From NCBI GenBank assembly GCA_017882245.1, contig JADGPV010000033.1, positions 1 to 6,524 on the forward strand: DNA of 6,524 nucleotides, written 5' to 3'. The notes under the pieces were generated by a model. The model did not search any database and was not told where the DNA came from. It saw nothing but the letters and a program-made list of their open reading frames with translations. The stretch comes from Bacteroidales bacterium. Its GTDB lineage: Bacteria > Bacteroidota > Bacteroidia > Bacteroidales > VadinHA17. The position numbers were made by a program, and so were the translations under genes. Positions 1 to 5,801 of the stretch are shown here, piece by piece (position 1 is the first letter of the stretch; the number at the start of each line of letters is the position of its first letter).

Positions 1-2
1 CG

Positions 3-998
3 GGAAGGATTCACCGACGGGAGGCAGGTTTCAGAACACTGATCATCGGAAGCAACGGCAAGGCTGAGAGAGTCTATGAAGAAATAAAGAACGAAAGAAT
101 GCCTGCGGGAAATCTTATCGCAGGATACATAAGTGTTGACGGCTCCGGACATGATCCACTGGCAGGTGATGTTCCATGGATGGGAACAACGGATGACATA
201 ATAAGAATTGCCGAGGAACAGGAAATCGAAGAGATAATTCTTGCACTTGAAGAGGATGAATATGGTCTTGTGGAAGGGCTGGTAGATAGTATCTGTTACC
301 GTGATATATTGGTGAAGGCCGTTCCGTCAATGAGGCAGGTAATTGCGGGACATGTTGAGGCTGGTCCGATCTACGCTACCCCCTTGCTCAGGGTTTCATA
401 TAGGGAAATGCCTGACTGGCAATATACTGTAAAGGTTGCACTGGATTATTTCCTTTCTTCTGCATCTCTTATAGTGCTGTCGCCGCTTATGGGCGTGCTG
501 GCCCTGCTTATAAAACTGTCAGGCAAGGGGCCTGTGATCTTCAGCCAGGAGCGTATAGGGCGCCACGGGAAACCCTTTATGATATACAAGTTCAGATCTA
601 TGGATGAGGATGCCGAGGCTGACGGACCCCGGCTGGCCGTAAAGGGCGATAAACGTATCACCCCTCTCGGGAGGTTCATGAGGAAACACAGGTTCGATGA
701 GATACCTAACTTCGTCAACGTCCTTAAAGGAGATATGTCTCTTGTAGGTCCCAGACCTGAGCGCAGGCACTTCATTGAAAAGATAATTGAAAAGGCGCCA
801 TACTATAACAGGGTACTGGCTGTCAAACCTGGCATAACCTGCTGGGGTCAGGTGAAGCTCGGGTATGCATCAGACATTGACAAGATGCTTGAAAGACTTG
901 ATTATGACCTCCTTTATCTTGAAAACGTGTCACTCTATCTTGATCTGAAGATTATTTTCTATACCCTGGGAACAATTATTAAAGGAAAGGGACTATAA
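3..998 (+). CDS. Polyprenyl-phosphate sugar phosphotransferase (bacterial sugar transferase), 5'-truncated by window edge
   Basis: This enzyme transfers a sugar-1-phosphate from a UDP-sugar to undecaprenyl phosphate at the inner membrane, the first step of exopolysaccharide or O-antigen repeat-unit synthesis. The reading frame is open from base 3, so the ATG at 99 is internal: the codons before it read FRTLIIGSN followed by a helix, the start of the Rossmann-like (CoA-binding-type) domain of long family members. In the 331-residue fragment this domain spans about 10-120. A hydrophobic segment at 147-172 matches the re-entrant membrane helix of the catalytic domain. The catalytic part has FSQERIG (about 179-185), YKFRSM (195-200), the Asp-Glu dyad at 232-233 in FDEIPN, GDMSLVGPRPE (243-253) and VKPGITCWGQV (275-285). 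Family members of this type are about 460 residues, so the missing part should be the N-terminal four or five membrane helices. The sugar specificity cannot be read from sequence. The family call is very secure. Confidence 0.95.
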   Translation, partial: GRIHRREAGFRTLIIGSNGKAERVYEEIKNERMPAGNLIAGYISVDGSGHDPLAGDVPWMGTTDDIIRIAEEQEIEEIILALEEDEYGLVEGLVDSICYRDILVKAVPSMRQVIAGHVEAGPIYATPLLRVSYREMPDWQYTVKVALDYFLSSASLIVLSPLMGVLALLIKLSGKGPVIFSQERIGRHGKPFMIYKFRSMDEDAEADGPRLAVKGDKRITPLGRFMRKHRFDEIPNFVNVLKGDMSLVGPRPERRHFIEKIIEKAPYYNRVLAVKPGITCWGQVKLGYASDIDKMLERLDYDLLYLENVSLYLDLKIIFYTLGTIIKGKGL

Positions 999-1132
999 AA
1001 AAGAGGCCGGGAAGATATCTTATAATTTCACTATATTCAGTTGTGATTTAATAATAAATATTAATAACAGATTCATCTTAGCCTTTTGACGGTTTTCCTT
1101 AATTTTATTATCTCAAAAATAACTTACCCGCG

Positions 1133-1786
1133 ATGAAAGCAGCAGTAGTTTTGGCCGGATGCGGCGTGTTTGACGGTGCTGAAATACACGAAGCAGTAAT
1201 GACTTTATATGCCATTGACAAGACCGGCGGCACATATCAGATCTTTGCACCTAACGTTAAGCAGCATCATGTAATAAACCATATTACAGGTGAAGTAATG
1301 AATGAGTCGCGCAATGTGCTTGCCGAAGCTGCCCGTATTGCCAGGGGCAGGATAAAGACGCTTACAGAATACAGGGTTGCTGACTTTGATGCATTGATAT
1401 TTCCGGGAGGATTTGGCGTGGCAAAGAACCTGTGCACATACGCTTTCGATGGCACTGACTGTAGTGTCGACAGAGTGGTGGAGGCGGCCATTCGTGACAC
1501 ACACAGGGCCGGCAAGCCCATAGGAGCCCTTTGTATCTCACCGGTGCTCATTACGAGGGTGCTGGGTGATGTGACGGTCACAATAGGCGATGATGCCTCA
1601 ACAGTAGCTGATATTACGGCGATGGGAGGCAGACATGAGATAAAACGGCACGGAGAGGTTTCAGTCGACAGAAAAAACCGGATAGTCTCCGCTCCGTGCT
1701 ATATGCTGGATTCGACCATCTCTGACATAGCACACGATGCCGAAGCTTTGATATCAGCAATAAAGGAAATGGTTGAAAAGAGGTGA
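1133..1786 (+). CDS. elbB: ElbB-type DJ-1/PfpI family protein (isoprenoid biosynthesis glyoxalase ElbB)
   Basis: This is a cytoplasmic protein of 217 residues, the usual length for ElbB. In E. coli the family is associated with isoprenoid biosynthesis and has been assigned a weak glyoxalase activity; its true role is not settled. Visible family signatures are GCGVFDGAEIHE at 9-20 with Glu17, VINHITGE at 47-54, ESRNVLAEAARI at 58-69, PGGFGVAKNL at 91-100 and GALCISPV at 131-138, where Cys134 sits at the nucleophile elbow typical of DJ-1/PfpI proteins. SAPCYMLD near 186-193 matches the conserved C-terminal segment. The ATG is the first in frame after an AT-rich spacer and aligns with the E. coli N terminus; no Shine-Dalgarno sequence precedes it, which is common in Bacteroidota. 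It is separated by 134 bases from the sugar transferase, so it is probably its own transcription unit. Its stop codon directly abuts the stop of the convergent DUF4294 gene. Confidence 0.93.
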   Translation: MKAAVVLAGCGVFDGAEIHEAVMTLYAIDKTGGTYQIFAPNVKQHHVINHITGEVMNESRNVLAEAARIARGRIKTLTEYRVADFDALIFPGGFGVAKNLCTYAFDGTDCSVDRVVEAAIRDTHRAGKPIGALCISPVLITRVLGDVTVTIGDDASTVADITAMGGRHEIKRHGEVSVDRKNRIVSAPCYMLDSTISDIAHDAEALISAIKEMVEKR

Positions 1787-2398
1787 TTATAATCTTCCTG
1801 CTTCAATCTCTCTGACTACTTGCTCAATAAGATAGTCCTCACCCTGAGGGTCATAGTCGGATTTGAGATCGGTCCCGAAGATGCGTGCAATACTCTGCCA
1901 GAAGGTGGCAGAGAACTTTCCACGGTACTGCCTGATCAGATCAAAAGAGGTATTTTGTGTCTCCCGGTCAATCAGTTTGATGAGTATCTTGCCCTGAGAG
2001 AAAGTAAGCTCCTTCATATCGTCTTCATATGAATTGAAGATTTCTTTTTCATACTGCTGAAGGAAGTTGCGCTGATCTTTCTCATTGGGCATTGTTTCAA
2101 GCAGCCTGTCAACGCGGCCAAGCTCATTCCTGACTAAAATGGCGTAAGGATAAACACGGCGAACATTATAAACAAGGCGGGCGTGTTTCCGGTAGTTGAA
2201 CCTTACCCCGCGAGGCATTTTACCGAAAACAGTGATCTCATTAAGCTCCACCAGCGGATATGTCTGGCCGTCGAATGTGGCAGTCTTCAGAACATGATAT
2301 AAACTTCTGGTAGAGTCAGGAACCGCCGCCGCCTGATTCTGACTGTAAACGGCCAAAGAAAACAGGGAGATCATTAATATGGCAAAAAACCTCTTCAT
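1787..2398 (-). CDS. DUF4294 domain-containing exported protein
   Basis: I recognise this as a DUF4294 protein, a family of unknown function known from Bacteroidota. With the ATG at 2398 it has 203 residues. Residues 1-19 look like a signal peptide (MKRFF, a hydrophobic core, then AVYSQ), so the mature protein is probably periplasmic; there is no lipobox Cys. The mature part has LNEITVFGK at about 52-60, a basic stretch YRKHARLVYNVRR at 69-81 followed by VYPYA, and a conserved C-terminal half with LTFSQGKILIKLIDRE (131-146), QYRGKFSATFWQSIARIFG (157-175) and YDPQGED (182-188). An in-frame TTG at 2410 would add four residues, but ATG is preferred because it gives a cleaner signal peptide and is preceded by AGAGG (2406 to 2402). 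The gene is divergent from the DUF3267 gene and convergent with elbB with zero spacing. No enzymatic motif is evident. Confidence 0.88.
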   Translation of the reverse strand: MKRFFAILMISLFSLAVYSQNQAAAVPDSTRSLYHVLKTATFDGQTYPLVELNEITVFGKMPRGVRFNYRKHARLVYNVRRVYPYAILVRNELGRVDRLLETMPNEKDQRNFLQQYEKEIFNSYEDDMKELTFSQGKILIKLIDRETQNTSFDLIRQYRGKFSATFWQSIARIFGTDLKSDYDPQGEDYLIEQVVREIEAGRL

Positions 2399-2404
2399 AA
2401 TCCT

Positions 2405-2416
2405 CTGCAAATTTAA
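2405..2416 (-). promoter_or_regulatory. Bacteroidota-type -7 promoter box for the DUF4294 gene
   Basis: Read on the minus strand, TTAAATTTGCAG contains a perfect match to the Bacteroidota -7 consensus TAnnTTTG (bases 2415 to 2408). Only nine bases separate the box from the ATG at 2398, so transcription would begin within a few bases of the start codon. A TTTG on the same strand at 2433 to 2430 is a candidate -33 element, but the 14-base gap is shorter than the roughly 17-23 usually described. The AGAGG that could act as a ribosome site lies between box and ATG, so it would be at the very 5' end of the message. The element is a prediction from sequence only. Confidence 0.5.
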
Positions 2417-2485
2417 CCAATTGTCGTGCCAAAGGTTCAGATCATAATAAAACTGACAGGATCATTTTCCCTGATGAAGGATAAA

Positions 2486-2497
2486 TTAACTTTGCAG
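2486..2497 (+). promoter_or_regulatory. Bacteroidota-type -7 promoter box for the DUF3267 gene
   Basis: TTAACTTTGCAG contains a perfect TAnnTTTG match at 2487-2494, and ends only a few bases before the ATG at 2502 (seven bases after the box). It differs at one position in twelve from the box serving the divergent gene. The -33 region is weak: TTTTC at 2465-2469 is the nearest candidate, with about 17 bases of spacing. No Shine-Dalgarno sequence lies between the box and the start codon, so the message would be leaderless or nearly so if this box is used. Confidence 0.5.
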
Positions 2498-2501
2498 CCA
2501 A

Positions 2502-3149
2502 ATGACTTTGAAACCCAACATAGAGCAGCTTGAGGAGGGAAATGTATATGAAAAAGTGCTGACTCTGTCATACGGTGATATTGCGCCGTTTGTTATCGGC
2601 AACTTTAAATCTGTCAATCTTCCGATGATAATTTTATGGATAACTCTGGCGGTCTCGGCTTTCCTGACTGTCTGGCTTTGGCCTAACTTGAGGTACACCA
2701 TGGAACACCCTCAGATTATTAAGGGTCTGGCAACAGGACTTCTGGCATTGCCCCTTCTCATGGTTCCTGTCCATGAGGGATTACACCTCATTTCATACCG
2801 GTTAGCCGGGGCAAGAGATATCAGGTATGGCGCTGACCTCCGTCAGGGTATAATTTACGTCACTGCTCACAGGTTTGTTACGGGACGGAGGCTTTTTTCA
2901 TTAGTTGCATTCACTCCTCTGGTGATTATCACTGCCGGCATAATCGTACTGATGATATTATGTTCTCCCTGGTGGCAATGGGTTCTCTCCATGGCCCTGT
3001 TCACCCATACTACCATGTGTGCCGGAGATACCGCGCTGATTGGATTTATGATGGGTCTCAAATCCGGAAATGTATATACATGGGATGATGCTGACAGGAA
3101 AGAGGCTTATTTTTATGCCGGGAAAATTAACGTAAATGATCACTTGTAG
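2502..3149 (+). CDS. DUF3267 family membrane protein, putative zinc metalloprotease
   Basis: This 215-residue integral membrane protein has about four hydrophobic segments (roughly 41-60, 75-90, 133-153 and 158-184). The second ends in an HExxH zinc-binding motif, HEGLH at 91-95, followed by ISYRLAGA, the arrangement of the DUF3267 putative zincin family. His91 and His95 would bind zinc and Glu92 would be the catalytic base. The segment FTHTTMCAGD (167-176) in the last membrane helix supplies Asp176, the best candidate for the third ligand, by analogy with site-2-type proteases where an Asp in a later helix completes the site. Both termini and the 105-130 loop are hydrophilic. The active site lies near a membrane face, which suggests intramembrane or membrane-proximal proteolysis, but no substrate is known and the function is inferred from the motif. 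The ATG follows a -7 promoter box by seven bases. The stop codon lies inside a palindromic repeat. Confidence 0.85.
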   Translation: MTLKPNIEQLEEGNVYEKVLTLSYGDIAPFVIGNFKSVNLPMIILWITLAVSAFLTVWLWPNLRYTMEHPQIIKGLATGLLALPLLMVPVHEGLHLISYRLAGARDIRYGADLRQGIIYVTAHRFVTGRRLFSLVAFTPLVIITAGIIVLMILCSPWWQWVLSMALFTHTTMCAGDTALIGFMMGLKSGNVYTWDDADRKEAYFYAGKINVNDHL

Positions 3150-3179
3150 CAGAGACGCCCAGGTTGGGCGTCTCTACAA
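3144..3179. repeat. Palindromic intergenic repeat, possible terminator
   Basis: AGAGACGCCCA (3151-3161) and TGGGCGTCTCT (3165-3175) form a perfect 11-base-pair, GC-rich stem with the loop GGT. Outside it TTGT (3144-3147) can pair with ACAA (3176-3179) around a three-base bulge, so nearly the whole element is an inverted repeat. It overlaps the TAG stop (3147-3149) of the DUF3267 gene. On the plus strand it is followed by ATTTAATTTATTT, a broken T-rich tract, so it could act as an intrinsic terminator. The outer arms, with GAGACG and CGTCTCTAC, resemble palindromes that I remember as dispersed in many bacterial genomes, which suggests a REP- or MITE-like origin; only one copy is in this window. 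Confidence 0.75.
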
Positions 3180-3221
3180 TTTAATTTATTTCATTATTTT
3201 CATCCCACATTAAATTCACCG

Positions 3222-4664
3222 ATGACCTATTTTTCCCGTGTCCTGAAGAAATTTCCGCGATTATTCTGGATATCCAACATCATAGAGCTGTTCGAACGAT
3301 GGGCCTGGTATGGCTTTTACAGCGGTTTTTTTGCCCTTTACCTTACCTCGGCAAAAGAGGATGGTGCCCTAGGCTTTTCCAATGTGGAGAAAGGAACCAT
3401 TATGGGTACCGGGTCAATGATACTTTATTTGCTGCCGGTAATCTCCGGTGCCATCGCTGACAGGGTGGGCTACAAGAAGATTCTGATGCTTTCCTTTACA
3501 ACTTATATCCTCTCTTTCATCATGCTTAGCAGGTTCGAATCGTTCGGAGCAATTTTTGCTGCCTTCATCCTGCTTGCTGTCGCCGGAGCTCTTTTCAAGC
3601 CTATCATAGCAGGAACAGTCGCCAGAGTTACGGATAAGGAGACATCCTCTCTTGGCTTCGGGATCTTCTATATGGTAGTAAATATAGGAGGCTTTCTCGG
3701 ACCTTTTGTCGCCGGCATGATCTACAAAAACAGCTGGGATAATGTCTTTTATGTTTCCATTGCAGCTATCGCCGTAAACTACCTCATGGTCCTTTTTATT
3801 TACAAAGAACCTGCAGTGGCGGAGACTGACAAGACTTTAGTGCAGAACCTCGGCATCGCATTCAGAAATATCGGTATAACCCTGACCGACTGGCGTTATC
3901 TGTTATTTCTCCTCATTATAGGTGTATTCTGGACAGCTTATAACCAATTATATTATTCGTTCCCTGTCTTTCTTGAAGCATGGGTGAATCTTGACAGGAT
4001 GTCACTGACACTTGGTCTTGATCCCGGAAGGATCACACCGGTCACCATTTCCAGCCTGGCATCTTTTTTTATCATTCTCTTTCAGCTCATAATTTCATCA
4101 ATAACAGCTAAGTTCAGACCGCTGAACTCTATCACGACGGGTATCTTCATCTTCGCCTTCGGTCTGGGAATGATGTTCGCTAACTTGAATCCATGGATAA
4201 TTGTCCTTGGAGTGCTGATCTTCAGCATAGGCGAGATGGCCTCATCACCAAAAATACAGGAATACGTCGGGGGTATCGCTCCTTCAGACAGAAAAGCCCT
4301 TTATATGGGTACCGCATTGCTCCCGATAGCCATTGGACATCTCGGAGCCGGCTGGATATCAGGAAAACCATTCACCGTAATGGCCGACAAGCTCTTCCTC
4401 CTGAAAAGGGCAGTTGCAGAGAATGGATTTGATATACCTGCGATATCAGGAACCTTCACCCAGACTGATTATTATACACGGGCGCAGGAACTGTTCGGAA
4501 TGAATTCGCAGCAACTTACCCGTTACCTGTGGGACACTTACCATCCTTCAAGAGTCTGGGTACTGTTTACGGCAATAGCAGTGGCAGCAAGCGTGATGCT
4601 GTTTTTGTACGACAGATTTGTGCTTAAAGGCAGAGAGGTGAACCGGGAAGGCAGCAGGCAATAG
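3222..4664 (+). CDS. POT/PTR2-family major facilitator transporter (proton-coupled oligopeptide-type)
   Basis: This 480-residue inner-membrane protein has about 12 predicted helices (TM1 14-41, TM2 57-78, TM3 85-103, TM4 107-135, TM5 146-168, TM6 175-195, TM7 226-250, TM8 275-295, TM9 302-320, TM10 324-343, TM11 361-380, TM12 445-465). Helix 1 holds the POT motif ExxERxxxYG at 22-31 (Glu22, Glu25, Arg26, Tyr30, Gly31), known in the family for proton coupling, here with Trp27 and Trp29 where Phe and Tyr are more usual. DRVGYKK (80-86) is the major facilitator loop 2-3 motif, and FYMVVNIGGFLGP (149-161) is the PTR2-type helix 5 signature. The family imports di- and tripeptides or related small molecules with protons; the substrate here is unknown. 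An unusual hydrophilic stretch of about 64 residues separates TM11 and TM12. The ATG has no clear ribosome site. The phosphodiesterase gene follows 32 bases downstream and may be cotranscribed. Confidence 0.88.
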   Translation: MTYFSRVLKKFPRLFWISNIIELFERWAWYGFYSGFFALYLTSAKEDGALGFSNVEKGTIMGTGSMILYLLPVISGAIADRVGYKKILMLSFTTYILSFIMLSRFESFGAIFAAFILLAVAGALFKPIIAGTVARVTDKETSSLGFGIFYMVVNIGGFLGPFVAGMIYKNSWDNVFYVSIAAIAVNYLMVLFIYKEPAVAETDKTLVQNLGIAFRNIGITLTDWRYLLFLLIIGVFWTAYNQLYYSFPVFLEAWVNLDRMSLTLGLDPGRITPVTISSLASFFIILFQLIISSITAKFRPLNSITTGIFIFAFGLGMMFANLNPWIIVLGVLIFSIGEMASSPKIQEYVGGIAPSDRKALYMGTALLPIAIGHLGAGWISGKPFTVMADKLFLLKRAVAENGFDIPAISGTFTQTDYYTRAQELFGMNSQQLTRYLWDTYHPSRVWVLFTAIAVAASVMLFLYDRFVLKGREVNREGSRQ

Positions 4665-4676
4665 GTAATAGGCAAT
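4656..4676 (+). repeat. Three tandem copies of heptanucleotide AGGYAAT
   Basis: AGGCAAT, AGGTAAT and AGGCAAT follow each other without gaps at 4656-4662, 4663-4669 and 4670-4676, and a partial AAT follows. The first copy encodes the end of the transporter (Arg-Gln) and supplies its TAG stop at 4662-4664; the rest lies in the 32-base spacer before the phosphodiesterase gene. Because the unit is not a multiple of three, a change in copy number would not alter the protein before the stop but would change the spacer length. It looks like slippage-type repeat. Confidence 0.7.
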
Positions 4677-4696
4677 AATGTACAAAACAATATACC

Positions 4697-5782
4697 ATGA
4701 AAACAAAAATCTTACTTTTCACCATCCTGATCCTGAGCAACCTGACACTGACTGCCCAGAGAAGGGTGCTGAACATGCCGGACATACCGGGCTATGTCAC
4801 ACTAAAGTGCGACTTCCACATGCATACTGTTTTTTCTGATGGTCTGGTATGGCCAACAGTACGAGTCGGAGAAGCATGGAGAGACGGTCTTGATGCTCTT
4901 GCAATCACTGATCATATTGAATATCAGCCCTGGAAAGAGTATATACCAACTGACCATAATGCCGCATGGAAAATAGCCAAACCTGTTGCTGATGCTTACA
5001 ACCTCATCCTCGTTCATGGTGCCGAGATTACGCGCAGCATGCCTCCCGGACATCTTAATGCACTCTTCATTGAGGATGCAGACTCGCTAGACAAGCCTGA
5101 CTTCATGCAGGTCATTGAGGCTGCAATAAAACAGGGTGCTTTCATCCAGTATAACCACCCCGGATGGAAAGCACAGCAACCGGACGGCTTGCCACGGCTT
5201 TACCCTGTTCATCTGGAGCTTATAGCCAAAGGATGGCTGCACGGGATAGAGTACTTCAATGAATTTGAAACCTACCGGAATGCAACGGTTATGGAGATGT
5301 GCCGGGAACATAAGCTGGCAGTAATGGGCAACAGTGATATCCATGACGTGATCAGTGAAACTTATGTGGCACCCGCGAACGCTCACAGGCCCGTCACTCT
5401 TGTTTTTGCCAAAGAACGTACGATGGAATCCCTGAAGGAAGCAATGTTTGCCGGACGGACTGCAGTATGGTATGGTGACTCACTGGCAGGATTCGAACAA
5501 TTCACTGGTCCCCTGTTCAGAGCTGCCGTCAAAGCAGGAAAACCTTACAGGGATGACGGCAAGAATATCTTTTTTGAGATCCGGAATAATTCCGATCTCC
5601 CAATGATGCTTACAGACGGACCTGAAGGAGCACCATCAGAGCTGACATTGCCTGCCAATTCAATTACAAGGGTCAGAGCTGACAGGCGTTATCTTAAGCA
5701 GTCACTGGCATACAATGTCAGTAATATTGTAACAGGAAGCGGGACAGTACTCAGGACTGAAATAGCTGTCGCTCTGGAATAG
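4697..5782 (+). CDS. Exported PHP-domain phosphodiesterase (Sb-PDE-like)
   Basis: This 361-residue protein begins with a signal peptide (MKTKILLF, hydrophobic core, LTLTAQ at about 16-21), so it is probably exported to the periplasm. A PHP metal-dependent phosphoesterase domain covers about 35-260. Its metal-binding motifs are all present: FHMHTVFSDG (His41, His43, Asp48), ITDHIE (Asp72, His73), HGAEIT (Glu110), GHLNAL (His119), YNHPGW (His154) and GNSDIH (Asp214, His216). These residues would hold a two- or three-metal centre that hydrolyses phosphate esters. The remainder, 261-361, looks like a beta-rich C-terminal domain. Bacteroidota proteins of this form are often called Sb-PDE family phosphodiesterases after a Sphingobium enzyme acting on organophosphate diesters; the natural substrate here is unknown. 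The cytoplasmic histidinol phosphatase role is unlikely because of the signal peptide. It follows the POT transporter by 32 bases; no ribosome site is evident. Its end is convergent with the beta-galactosidase gene, 17 bases away. Confidence 0.87.
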   Translation: MKTKILLFTILILSNLTLTAQRRVLNMPDIPGYVTLKCDFHMHTVFSDGLVWPTVRVGEAWRDGLDALAITDHIEYQPWKEYIPTDHNAAWKIAKPVADAYNLILVHGAEITRSMPPGHLNALFIEDADSLDKPDFMQVIEAAIKQGAFIQYNHPGWKAQQPDGLPRLYPVHLELIAKGWLHGIEYFNEFETYRNATVMEMCREHKLAVMGNSDIHDVISETYVAPANAHRPVTLVFAKERTMESLKEAMFAGRTAVWYGDSLAGFEQFTGPLFRAAVKAGKPYRDDGKNIFFEIRNNSDLPMMLTDGPEGAPSELTLPANSITRVRADRRYLKQSLAYNVSNIVTGSGTVLRTEIAVALE

Positions 5783-5801
5783 ACCTGTCAGAGCTTTTGT
5801 T
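5771..5801 (+). terminator. Possible intrinsic terminator of the phosphodiesterase gene
   Basis: GCTCTG (5771-5776) and CAGAGC (5789-5794) form a six-base-pair stem, with a possible G-U pair inside and a loop of about ten bases, followed by TTTTGTT. The stem begins in the last codons of the phosphodiesterase gene and spans its stop. The T-rich tail is only on the plus strand, so it would stop transcription running towards the convergent beta-galactosidase gene. The stem is short and the loop is large, so the call is tentative. Confidence 0.45.

Noticed and set aside
446..775. Minus-strand open frames inside the sugar transferase
   Set aside because: They are antisense to the most conserved catalytic motifs and have no protein-like features.
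99..998. ATG at 99 as the start of the sugar transferase
   Set aside because: The frame is open to base 3 and the upstream codons encode the conserved beginning of the Rossmann-like domain, so the gene is cut by the window edge and this Met is internal.
1021..1026. TATAAT as a sigma-70 -10 box before elbB
   Set aside because: No -35 element is at the right distance (the region is a run of A), the spacer is AT-rich so such a match is expected by chance, and Bacteroidota use a different consensus.
1048..1064. TTAATA/TATTAA inverted repeat as a terminator of the sugar transferase
   Set aside because: The stem is six A-T pairs only and has no T tract after it; it is most likely chance in an AT-rich spacer.
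1085..1127. TTTG at 1085-1088 with TAATTTTA (1100-1107) or TAACTTAC (1120-1127) as an elbB promoter
   Set aside because: The spacings (11 and 31 bases) do not fit the Bacteroidota promoter and both -7 boxes miss consensus positions, so no elbB promoter is called.
2399..2410. TTG at 2410 as the start of the DUF4294 gene
   Set aside because: The ATG at 2398 follows AGAGG and starts a cleaner signal peptide; the TTG codon is part of the TAAATTTG promoter box.
3211..3218. TAAATTCA as a promoter box for the POT transporter
   Set aside because: It mismatches TAnnTTTG at the two last positions and sits three bases from the ATG; the evidence is too weak to call.
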